This document shows, piece after piece, positions 49,801 through 61,800 of a stretch of 64,000 nt of DNA. The DNA comes from an uncultured Pseudoflavonifractor sp. GTDB lineage: Bacteria > Bacillota > Clostridia > Oscillospirales > Oscillospiraceae. The position numbers and the translations under genes were made by a program. The DNA lies in contig CANSYW010000011.1 of the NCBI GenBank assembly GCA_947651395.1, positions 1 to 64,000 on the forward strand. Reading direction: 5' to 3'. Below the pieces are notes generated by a model. It was given only the letters and a program-made list of their open reading frames with translations. It was not told the DNA's origin and made no database searches. How positions within the stretch are numbered: position 1 is the stretch's first letter; every line of letters starts with the position of its first letter.

Positions 49801-52800
49801 TATCCTTGGCGATGACAGTCCACACACCGCTCTCCTTCACCTTCCACACCAGGTCGGTCTTGGCGGGATCGGCGGGGTTGGTGTAGGGCTCGGTGCTCAC
49901 GATGTACACATCGGGCACCCGCAGCTTGTGCTCGGGGGGTACGGTGGTGTTCACATGGACGGTGAGCACCTTGTCCAGCCTATCCTCCGTGGCCGGGAAC
50001 TCGATGGTGACGGTATACTTGTTGGTTCCCTTGGTGACGGTCACCTTGCCGTCGGCGGAGGACACAGTGGTGTTGTCCCCGTTCTTCACGTTCAGCGCGT
50101 CCGCCGCGCCGTTGACGAAGAAGTCCACATACTCAGCCGCGTCACGGTAGCTGTAGCCGGCGCCGGTGTTCACCGTCAGGTCGAAGCTGGCGGTGTAGGT
50201 GGTGCTGTAGGCGAAGGTGCCGTCGGGGTTCTTCGTGCCCGTCCAGGTGATGTTACCGATGGTCAGAGCCTCGGGCATCAGGTTGTTGTTGATCTTGTTG
50301 GCCGCCACGGGCGTGTCCGCCTTGGTCTGCGGCACGGCCCCGGCCACAGGCGCGGTGACGGAGGTGACGACCTTCACGATCTCCTTGTCCAGACCCGGGA
50401 AGGTGTGCCACACGGTGGCGGTCTTCTTGTCGGTGGACAGGGTCACGTGGGTGTTGGCGTCGCTGGCCTTATAGGAGTTGCCGTTGACGATGAAGGCGGT
50501 CTCGCTGTCAAAGACGAAGCCGGGCTTGCCGTCCACCCCGTCATTGGCCTTGAAGGTGGCCACCACGGTGTAGTCCCCGTTGCCAAAGACATGGGTGGCG
50601 TCAACGGCGGCGCCGTCCTTCGTCCCCTCATGCCAGGTGCTGCCGTGGCTGTCGTCCGTGACCAGGGCGTCGTGCTTCAGGCTCACCTGCTCGTGCTGGG
50701 TGTACTGCTTATCCACCGCGGGATTCGCTCCGGCCACAGGCACGGTGTAGTCCACGGTGACCTGGGCGATCTTGGTGTCGGAGGAGGTCTCGGGGTAGAC
50801 CACGGTGACGGTGTAGGAGCTGTCGCTGTTGCGCTTGGTGGTGACGGTGTAGCCGCCCTGGGTCTTGGTGCCCTCGCCGGTGACCTCCACGCCGTGGATG
50901 GTGAACTTCACCCGCTGGGCGTTGTCGGCGGTATCGTCCTTATAGGTGTAACCGTTGGCGGTGTCGGTGGTCAGGGTATAGGTGGCCTGATAGACCTTGC
51001 CCTGCTCCACGGTGTTGCTGGACACATTCACCCAGTTGCCGCCGTCCTGCACCTTCCAGGTCACTGTTCCGGCCGTGACCCGGCTGGTCAGGATATTGCC
51101 CGAGCCGTTAATGGCCAGATCCACCACGGCGTCGGTGTAGGGCGTGCCGGTAAGCACGCCGCCCACGGCGGGAATGCTGGCGTGGCTGGTGACCTCGGTG
51201 ATGATCTTATCCACCGGGATCAGGAACTGACGGGTCAGGGTGTAGGTGGCGGGATCGCCGGCGTTCTTCACCAGGGGGGTGTAGGTGCCGGTTCCGGCCA
51301 CCGCGTTCTCCGGGGTGGTGGTGCACTCGATGCCCGCCAGATAGAACTTGGTCTTGGCGTCGTCGATGACGTACTTGGCGGAGTCGGTGTCCGTCTTCAT
51401 CCGCACCGTGCCGATGACCTGATAGGGCACGCCCGCCTTGAACTTCTCGCCGTCCAGAGCGGCGGCCTTGTTGGCGTCGGTAATGGTCTCCCAGCCGGTG
51501 TTGTTCCAGTACTGCCAGATGTCGTTGGCGCCGGTGAGCTCGTAGGGCTTCACCGCATCCACGAAGGGCTTGTAGCCGGCGTCGATGTTCTTGTCGGTGG
51601 CGGGTACGGTGGCGTTGACGTATACGTCGGTGAGGGTGACCTTGCCGCCCTTGAGCTCACCGAAGGTGACCTTCACATGGTAGGTCTTGTCCGCGTCCGT
51701 GGCAGTGGTCTCCACCTGGGTGATGGCCCCGGTGCCGGTGGCGCTGTCCGCGCCCTCAATGGGCCCGACGCCGCCCACGATAAAGTCCACCTTGTCGGCG
51801 GTCTCGTTCAGGTAGTCGTAGGTGCCGGTGGTCACGTCAAACTCCAGGGTGTACACCGTGTCGGCCTCAAAGGCGTCGGTGGTGCTCCAGGTGACGTTTG
51901 TCACGTTCAGAGTGGCGTTGTAGTTCGTGCCGTTGGTGCCCAGCGCCTGGTTGACGGTCACGGTGCTGTGGTCGGCGGGCTTGCCCTCCACCACGGGCTG
52001 CGGCACGCTCAGGTTCACGTGGGCGATCTCAATGGGGGCCACCGCATCCTCAAACACATAGGACATGGTGTAAACTTTGCCTACATTGGTGGTAATAGTG
52101 GTACCTTCGTCAGAGCCAGCGCTGGTGTTGATGGCGAAATAGGTGTTCTCGTCGTAAACATAGCCAGTGCCAGCCTGAACATCCACTTCCACCTTGTAGT
52201 ATTTGCCGGGCTTAAAGGTGTAATCGGCAGCCAACGCAGCGCCCCAGGTAACCTTGTCGTCAGACTCATACCAGCGCACCACAAAGTGTTCGTGGTTGCT
52301 GTCGTTATACGTACCGTCAGTGCTCACCGTCTCAACAGGGCGGCCCACCTGGTCAGGATAGGCGGGGATGGTCTGGCCCACCAGGGGCGGGTTCTGGAAG
52401 AAGGCACTTACGTAAGTCACATGTATGGGCTCGTCGTCACCCGCGGTCTGATCGAAGGTATAGGTCACAGTGGCGGTGGTCTGAGCGGTGGCAGTAGCTG
52501 TCCCGTCCTTACCCACATCAGCGCTGGCGTTATAGCGCACACCGTTTATGACCATATAGCCCGGGTTGGTATCGGGGGCAAACTTCAGGTCGCTGCTCTT
52601 GGTCACCACAGGAACGGTCACCCGGTAATAGGTCTCCTTCAGGAACTTGCCATTCTCATCCAGGCCAGCCTTGGTGGCAAAGTTCACCTTCATCCAGCTG
52701 GAGCCATCGGTGGAATACTCCCAATAGAAATCATCGGTGGCCGTAGTGTCAATCTGATAGCGGTTTTGCTCCTCAGTGGGAACACCAAAGTCCGTCAACG

Positions 52801-55800
52801 CATTCACCGGCGTGCCGCCCTTAGTGGGCCTCAGGCTGGTGTTGGGATAGGTCACCGTGATGGGGGTGATGAGGTCGGCAGCGGTGATGGTACCCCGGTT
52901 AGGGATAGCCGCCTGCGCACCCAGACGATAGACCTCTTGCCCTGCTTTGTTAGTGGGCATGGTAATGGTGTAGTCAGTTGTACCAGCGGTGACCGCAGGC
53001 CAGGTGATGGTGCTTCCTACAGCGGCAGCGCTATAGTTGGGCTTTGTGCCGTTATAGGCAGACACATAGACCGTATCACCATTGATGATATTGCTCAGGA
53101 AGAAGTCGTTCACCGCAGCGCTGGTAGTCACATAGGTATGCAGGTTGTTGGCATTTCCGTCAAATGGCTTGTTGGCAGACACCACGTCCAGCTTCAGGGT
53201 ACGCTTCTGGCCCACGGGCTCGTTCACCGAGCTGGTGGAGCCGGAGGTGCCCTGCTCCTTCACCTCCACGGTGATGGTGCGGCCCACATCCTCCTTGTCC
53301 AGCTCATAGGTGTCGGAGGGGCCGGTCTGGAGCATGTCGCCGGTAGTGGCGTCCTTCCAGACGTAGGTCAGGTTACCGTCGGGCGTGCCCTCCACGTTGG
53401 CCTTGATGGTCTCGCCGTACTCGGGCTCGGTGGCGCCGCCGGTGGTGGCGCCGGGCTTGGCGCCGCTGACGTCGGCTTTGTTATCGGTGGGATCGCTGGT
53501 GTTGCTGATCCACACCTTGATGCCGGTATCACCGGACACCTTGAGCACGCCCACAGGGGCGTAGACCAGGTTGCCGTTGATATCGATGTAGCACATGTAG
53601 ACGGTCTTGCCGTTGTCGGCGTCCGCCATGGTGGCCCCCGCCTTGAGCTCGGCGGCCTTGGCCGCGGCGGCGGAGGACACGTCGGTGGAATAGAAGTGGG
53701 TGTTGCTGCCGTTATTGGGAGTCTGGGCATAGACCCAGCCGGTCTCAGTATTGGCAATGGTGCTGCCGGTGTTGAAGTTCACCGTGGCAGTGGGGGCATT
53801 GGTGGCGGGCAGCTTGAAGGCCGTACCCTTCACGAAGGTCAGCTCGGCAGTGGTCCACACCCGATCCGGGGTGAGCTTGTCGGCCCGCAGCTCCTGAACG
53901 GTGAGGGTGCCCACGCTCTGGGCGGCATAGTAGGTCTTCCCGCTCACCGTGTAGCTCAGATAGACGTTCTTGCCGTCATACTTGGCCTCATCGTCATTGG
54001 CCCCTTCGTTGGTGAAGGTGTAGCCGTTGGCGGGCATGGCGGGCAGCGTACCGCTGGCGGAAGTCCCGTAGACCAGCGTCTCGTTGGTGTAGGCGATCTC
54101 GGTGCTCTCGCTGCCGTCCTCGTAGACCAGGACGTACTTGATGGTCTCCTTCCCCGCGTCGCTGTAGATGGCGCCCCAGGAGCCGTGGCCGTAGGCCGTG
54201 GCCTTGTTGACGTCGTTGCCGCTCTTGTCGGTGTCGGTAACGGCGTAGTAGTCGGTGGTGGTCAGCGCGCCCTCGGTGACCCGGATACCCACCACCCGCA
54301 AAGCCACAGGCTTGAAGGCGGAGAAGCGGATGGTGATGCTCTTGCCGTCGGCGCTCATCACCACCTCCACGGTGTTGGTCTTGGAATCCTCCTTGGGCAC
54401 GCCGTTGTCGATGAAGGCGTGGGCATGGATATCCTGGCCCACAGCGGTGCCGAAGTTGGCGGTGTTGAACTTATAGCCCTCGTTGGCCTCCACCGTCACC
54501 ACGGCGTCGTAGAGGGTATCGGCCTGGAAGGGATGGGCGGCGTCCACCTCTTCGTGACCGGTGGTCTTCTCCCAGTGGTAGTCGACTGTGTACTTCAAGG
54601 CGTCGGCGGGCTTGCCGATGAGCTTGGAGTCGGTACCGTCCACCTTCAGCTCGGCGGTGGTCTCCACATAGATGTCCTCCACCACCTGATCCTCACCCTT
54701 GAACACGTACATCAGGGTCAGGGTCTTGCCGGTGTTGCCGATGACCGTGGCCGTCTTGGTGCCCGCGGACGTGGCGGTCTGATCGGTGAGGGAGCCCACA
54801 AAGGCGGCGTCAAACTCCCAGCCGTCCTCCGCCGTCAGCTGGACGTAGACGGTGGAGTCGTTCTTGGAGTCGAACTTGTCGGCGGGGGCCCAGGAGATGT
54901 TGTCCACCTTAAAGGTGTCGGTGGGGGTGGTCACGGTGGGGGTGGTGGCGGCGGCGATCTTCTTGCCATTGTCGCCGGAAACAGTGGTGTTGGGCGTACC
55001 ACCGTTGGCCGGGAAGAAGATGCCGATCTCGGCGGAGTTGATCTTCTTGTTCTCCGCCGTCACGGTCACCGTGGTGGTGCAGGGCTTGAAGCCGGGATCG
55101 GTGGGCGTGAACTTGAGCACATAGGTGTTCTCCCCGGGCAGATACTTGTCCGGGCCCTCCACGGTCCAGGTGCCCTCGGGAGCGGTGCCGCCGGTGGTGG
55201 GCACGGCGCCGATGGTACCGCCCACGGTGGTGCCGTCGGTCTTGTAGTAGTTCACCACCACGTTGTCCTTGTTGCCCAGCTTGCTGGGATCCACCGTATC
55301 GCCCACGCTGGGGTTGGTGCCTGGGGCGGTGAAGCCGGTGGTCACCTTGGTGTCGGCCTGGGTCACGGTGATGGTAAAGCTGCCGTTGGCCGTCTTGCCC
55401 ACGCTGTCGGTGGCGGTGACGGTCATGGTCTTGCTGTTGTCCGCCACGGTGGTGCTGTAGCTGCTGGCCGTGCCGGAGAACTTGTGGTTGGTGGCGTCGA
55501 AGCTGAAGCCGGTGGGCAGGCTGCCGCTGTCCTCGGCGTAGGTGTAGCCGGGAATGCCGCCCACGGCGTTGATCACCTTGTCGCCCAGGGTGTCCTTATA
55601 GGCCACCGTCCAGCTGTTGCCGGGCAGGCTCATGGCGTCGTTGGCCTTCCAGATGGCGTAGAGGGTGGTGCTGGTATCGGGCATGGTGTAAGTGGCGCCC
55701 GCCTGATACCGGGTGCCTGTGCCGTCAGCCTGGGTGTCCCAGCCGTCGAAGGTATAGCCGTCCTTGGTGGCGGTGCAGTTCTTCAGGGAGAACTTATCCC

Positions 55801-58800
55801 CGGCGTTGTGGGCCTCGGGATTGTCGCCGCTCACCGCGTCGCCCGTGCCGCCGTTGGCGTCATAGGTCAGGGTCAGGGTAGCCTCGTAGGTGGCGGTGAA
55901 CTTCACCGCGTCGGTGATCACCGCGTTGAAGCTGGCGGCGGTGGTGCTGTTGGCGTCGTCCCAGGTCTTGAAGGCGTGGGAGGTCCCGCCGGCGCCGGTG
56001 GCCGTGGCCCCGGTGGTAAGGGCGGCGGGCTGATTTTCGGCGTAATAGCCCGCGCCGGTCTGGGTCACGGTCAGCCCCGCGGGGGCGGAGGCCAGCTGGA
56101 CCTGATAGAGCTTCACATCCACGTTGTCGCCGTCGTTGGCGATGCTGCCGGGAACCGTCCAGGCCCCGCCGGTGGTGGTCACCCGCACGGAGTAGCCCTT
56201 GCCGGTCTCCAGGGCGTCGGACTTGTAGACGCTGCCCGCGGCGTCCCAGGTGGCCGTGACGGCGGCTCCGCCGTCGCTGGGCACAAACTCCACCTTACCG
56301 CCGGTCACGGCGGCGGGAATCTGGGTCTTGGTGGTGCCGTTGTTGGGCGCAGTGGGGGGCACGTCGGTGACGTAGACCGTCACGGTGCCGGTATAGGTGG
56401 CGGATCTATCCACGTAGAAGAACAGGTTGATGATCTTGGCCGTACCGTCCTGGGCCGAGACGGTCAGGGTGTCGGTATAGGTTCCCTGGGGCAGATCTCC
56501 CTTCACACTGACAATGAAGTTGGCCGAGCCGGTAGTGGCAGGCAGGCTGGTGGTGCTGAAGCCGTTCATTTCGAAATAGGTACCGTTCTCACCGGGATTG
56601 GCCGCGCTACCAAATTTATAGCTCATAGTCCCGGTGGCCTTGCTACCGGTGTTGGTCACGGTGAACTGCTTGCCGCCCACGGCGTTGGTGGTAGTCACCA
56701 TGCCGTCGGTGCCAGCGGCATTGACGGTGTAGTCCTCAATAGCATGGTCGCCGTTGGCGGCGCCGGTCTTAGTAAAGTGCCAGGCCTCCTCGCTCACGCC
56801 CAGGACTACCTTATCGCTGTCGGCGGTGACAGTGATATCCTTCGTTGCAGTCGTCCAAACCTTATTCTGGGTCTGGTTCTCTCCGTCAAAGTCGGTATTG
56901 GCCGGGGTGAAGTCCACCGTCACCTTGCCGCTGTTGTCAGAGAAGCTGGCCGAGCCGATACCGCTCTGCTTGCCCGCGGCAGTGCCAGGCGTGTAGACAA
57001 GCTCGTCTACAGCCGTCTCCCAACCGGTGCCGGTATACTTGGGGCCGGCCACGGTGACCACGTAGTTGTAGGTGCTGGGATCCGCGCCGGTGACGACGTT
57101 TGTCGCCGTCACGCCGGTAATGGTGGGCGTGGCGGGGTTGATGGTGATAGTAAGGTCAACCGTCGTGGTGCGCGGCGTGGTGTTTACATCGTTGCTCATG
57201 GTGACCGTCACAGTCACCGGCTTGTTGGTGCAGATCTCATAGGGGATGCCGGTGATGGCGCCGGTGTTCTCGTCCAGGGTCAGCCCGCCGGGCAGCGCAC
57301 CGGCGGTGACCTTGTAGGTGGCCGTGGCGCCGCTGGGGGTGGTGACGCTCACCTTACCGCCGGTGTAGCCGGTGCCATAGGTGCCGTCAGGGGCAGTTCC
57401 GGTGGCCGTCAGGGCGACAGGCGTCCAGTGGGCATAGACCGTGGTGTCGCCGGCGGGCGTAACGGAAGTGATGGCGGTGCCGCCGTTAGGCGCCGCAAAC
57501 CAGCCCTCGAAGGTGTATCCCAGCAGCGTGGGCGTGCCGGTGAGAAGGGTATGGGCGGTACCCACAGCCACGCCGGTCTCAGGCCCGGGCGTCCAGATGT
57601 TCACGTCGTTCTTTACATCGCCGGGCCGGTTGGCGTCATAGGTGATGGTGCACTCGGTGGCGTCGGTGTTCTTGTAGTGGGCCGTCAGGGTGGCGGAGCG
57701 GGTGGGCATGGCATAGGAGGTGCTGGCGGCGTTGTTGCTGTAGCTGGCAGCGCCGTCGTCCGTCCACTTGTCAAAGGCCATGTTGCCCACAGAGGCGGTG
57801 GCCGTGATGGTCACGCCCACGCCGGCCAGATAGTAGCCGTCGCCGGTGGTGGTCACGCCGCTGGTGCCGTCGTCGGCGGTCTTCAGCTCATAGAGGATCA
57901 AACCCTGGTTGGTGCGGTTGGCAAGGCTCACCAGCCGGTCGGGCACCGTCCAGGAGCCGGCGTTCACGCCGGTCTTGGTCACCACAATGTTGTACTCCTT
58001 GGTGGCGTCCGCGTTCTCAAAGCGGTGACGGCCATATTTGGGGTCGCCGCTGGTGGTCGTCTCGGGGGTCAGGCCCGTCACAGTAGAGTTGCCGTCCGTA
58101 GAAACCAGCTTCACGCTGTAGTCCCCGGGCAGGAGGCTCAACGAGGGAGTATCTGCCCCCACCGCCTGGGTCTTCACGGTGATGTAGCCGCTGAAGGTGC
58201 TGGGGGCCTTCACCTCAAAGTCGGCCCCGGCGGAGGCGGAGATGGTGGGCGTGCCCGTCTGGGCGCTGGTGTAGCCGGCCGACACCACCCCGGGGTGCTT
58301 GCCCACGGGCAGGTGCTCGTCGGGCCGGAGGGTGAAGGTGGCGGTGGCGCCGGGCGCCAGGGCGGCAAGAGAGCTCACCGAGGCGGTGTAGCCCGCGGGG
58401 GCGGTGATGGTAATGGCCCCCGTGGTCACGTTGCCCTCGTTCTTCACCGTATAGGTAAAGGCCGCGGGCTGGGTGTAGTTGGTCTGGGTGATCTGGGTGC
58501 CGTCATCGTTCACCGCGCCGAAGTCGTGGGTGTTGGGGCTGATGGACAGGGCCTCCACAACGCCGGTGCCCGCCACAGACAGAGTCGTGGCGGCGTTCTC
58601 ATAGATGGCGGTATAGGCGTTGCTCGCCCCGTCCTGCTTGGCGCCGGGGGTGTAGGTGAGATCGATATCCTTGGCGCTGTTTTCAAACAGCGTGGTGGGT
58701 GCGTCAAGGCTCACCGTGCCGGCATTGTCCGCCGCGGTGGCAGTGAGGGTGGCCCCCGTACCCGTCATCAGGGTGGCGGTCTGCCAGCCGGAGGCGGTGT

Positions 58801-61800
58801 ACAGCGGGGCGGTGACGGTATAGTTATACTTGGCGGCGCTGAAGGCGCTGCCCGTCTGGTTGCCCGAGGCCACCGAGGCCGTCAGGGTGGGCTGGGCCTT
58901 GCCTACAGTGAGGGTATAGTTGTAGGTAGCCGTTTCATTGTTGTCAGTGCGCTTTACCGTAATGGAAATGCTCTGATTGGGCGCCACCTTGTAGGGCCGG
59001 CCGGAGATCAGACCAGTAGTCTTGTCGATGCTCAGGCCGATGGCGGTCAGGTCGGAGCTTGTATACTCCAGCGGTACGCCGGGATTGGCACCCCGGGCCG
59101 CCGCAGCCACCTTCCCGCTGGAGAAGTTTGCGCCGTAGGTGGTAGAATCGGCCATGTCCGCACTGCCCTGGCCAGCCACTCCAGCCTTCTGCCACTGGGC
59201 GTAAAGGGTCTTGCTGCCGGTGAGGGTGATCTCGCCGGTTACAGCGGTGCCGCCGGTGGTCGCCTCAAACCAGCCCAGGAAGATATAACCAGGCAACGCG
59301 GCCTTGACGGTAGACACCTGGGCCTTGTTGTCATTGGCGTTATAGGTCTTGGGATCGGTGGGGATATTGGTGACCGTGCCGGCGCCGCTGGGCGCATTGC
59401 CGTTATAGTTCAGCTTCCAGCCTTGGACAAAGCTGGCGGTGTAGGTGGTGTTGGTCTTCTTGGCCACTACCGTGGAGGAAGCACCATAGAGGTCGTTGGT
59501 GCCGTCGTTCCACTTGTTAAAGCTGTAACCTGCCTGAGTGGCCGTAGTACCGGCGGCCGCGGCAATGGAAATCGCCGTCCCCTCCTCATAGGTTCCGGTG
59601 ATGGGGCCGGCAGCGGCGCTGCCGCCATGGAGCTGCACGGTGGAACCGGTGGGCGCTCCGCTCTCCCTCTGGACGGTCACCGTGGACAGGTAGATGGTAA
59701 CCTCCTGGTTGCCGTTGTTCAGGGTCTTGGTGCTGGTCACGTTGCCGCTGGGCGTGGCCACGGTGATGCTGTAGGCGCTGGCGCTGCTCAGGTTGGCGAA
59801 CGTCCACACGTTGCCCGACTGGGTGCCGGCGGGATTGCCCGTCAGGGACACGCCGGTGACGTTGCTGCCCAGAGTGGAGCTGTTGTTCCACAGCACCGTC
59901 ACCTTGCCCGTAAAGGTGCTGGGGGCGGAGACGATGAAGGGCACGTAAGTCACATCGGTGTGGCTTCCGGAGGAATCGGTGTATTCCACCGTCACCTTGG
60001 CGGTGTAGGTGCCCGCCGCCCAGGCGGAGCCCCAGTTGTTGGGCGCCAGGGTGATGGCGTGGTTGGCGCCGGCAGCCAGATTGACGGCGGTGCTGGTGCT
60101 GCCGCCGAAGGTCTTGCTGTCGCTGGCATTGTTGTTGGTCACCGTGATCTTGGTGATGTTGGCGTTGCCGGTGCCCACGTTGCTGATCTTCAGCGCCGGG
60201 TTGGTGGTCACGGTGGCCGCCCCCTCGGTGGCGGCGCCGGCGGTGGGCTCATAGGTGAGCTTGGCCTTGCCGGTGACGCTCAGGGTGGCGGTGGCATTGC
60301 CGGTGAAGGTGCTGATACCCAGCACAGAGCCGGTGTCCACATTCTCGGTACAGGCAGTGGTGGCCCAGCTGCCGGTGCAGTCGGTGAGGGTGGCGGTGAT
60401 GGTCACCACGTCGGCGGGCTTCACCGTCACGGTGCCGTTGTTGGCAATGGCCGTGGCCGTGCCGCCGTTGAGAATGTACTGCACATTGCTCACGCCGCTG
60501 TTGGCCCCGGTGGGATACTTCACCGTCAGGGTATAGGTGGTCTCGGTGACCACATAGGTCACCGTGGTCTCCACCTTCAGCTCGGTGGCGTCGCTGCCCA
60601 CCTGCTTATAGGTCACGGTCACAGGGATCACGTAGGTGCCCGCAGCCAGGCCGGCGGGTGTCTTGGGCTTGACCAGGACGGTGCCGTTGCCGCCGGCGGC
60701 AACGGTGTTGCCCGTGGCGGTCATGCCGCCGGTGGCCAGCTCAAAGCGGCTGTCGTCCACGCTCACCGAAACGGCGGTGGCGTTGGCCGCGCCGGTGTTG
60801 TTGATCTTCACCGAGGCGTTGGTGACGGTGTTCACGCCGGTGGCGTGGCCGCCCTGGGTCTTGGCCCCGGCCTCCAGCCAGGGTACCTTGATGTAGTTGG
60901 CCACCACGGTCACGTCGGCGCCGGGCAGCGGCGTGGCCATGGTGAAGGTGGCGGTGCCACCGTTGTTGGTCACAGAGGTATTGCTCAGCGCGCCGTTGCC
61001 GGCGGCCACGGCGCTCCAGCCGGTGAACCGGTAACCCTTGCTGGTGGTGTTGGTGCTCAGCAGCGTGCTGTCCCCGGCCTTCAGGGTGACGGGGCTGGTC
61101 TTGGTGGGGCTTACGGTGACGCCGCTGGGCAGGGTGGCGCTGGCGGCGGCGCCGTCCACCGCCACCTCCACGTGGACAGTCTTGGTGGGCACCGTCACGG
61201 TGTAGGCCACCGGCTGGGTGAGGGTATACTTCACCCCATCGGCGTCCTCATACGTAATGGTGAGGGTGTCGGTATAGGTGCCGGGGGCAGTCTCGGTGCA
61301 CTCGATGACCAGGTTGCCCGCCGTGCCGGCGCCCACGGCCACTGTGGCGCCGGGGGTGGTAGAGGCGGTAAACTTGCTCCCCGCGGGGAAGGTGTAGGTC
61401 ACATTCCGGGCGGAATCCTTGCCGTCGTTGCCCAGCTGGCCCTTAAAGGCCTCGGTGCCAGTGGCGCCGCCGCTATTCGTGAGGGTCAGGTGGGGAATGG
61501 GCACAAAGTTAGCGTAGAGGTTGTTCTTGCCAGGCTGCTTGGTCAGGTTGGCCACCGTGGTGGTGGCGGTAAACTGAGAGATGGAGCCGTCGGTGTTCAC
61601 AGGCGTGGTGCTGCCTACATTCCCGGTCTCCCAGTTCTTGAACTTGTAGCCATTGTTGGTGCTGGAGGCGCTTACGTTAAAGCTGCCGCCGGGGGTGGTG
61701 GTGGCGGTGCTGGGATCCACCGTCAGGCCGGTGGTGCCGGTGGGCACCGTCCCGCCGCTGACATGGATGCCAACGGCAAAGTCGAAGTTCTCCAGGCCCA

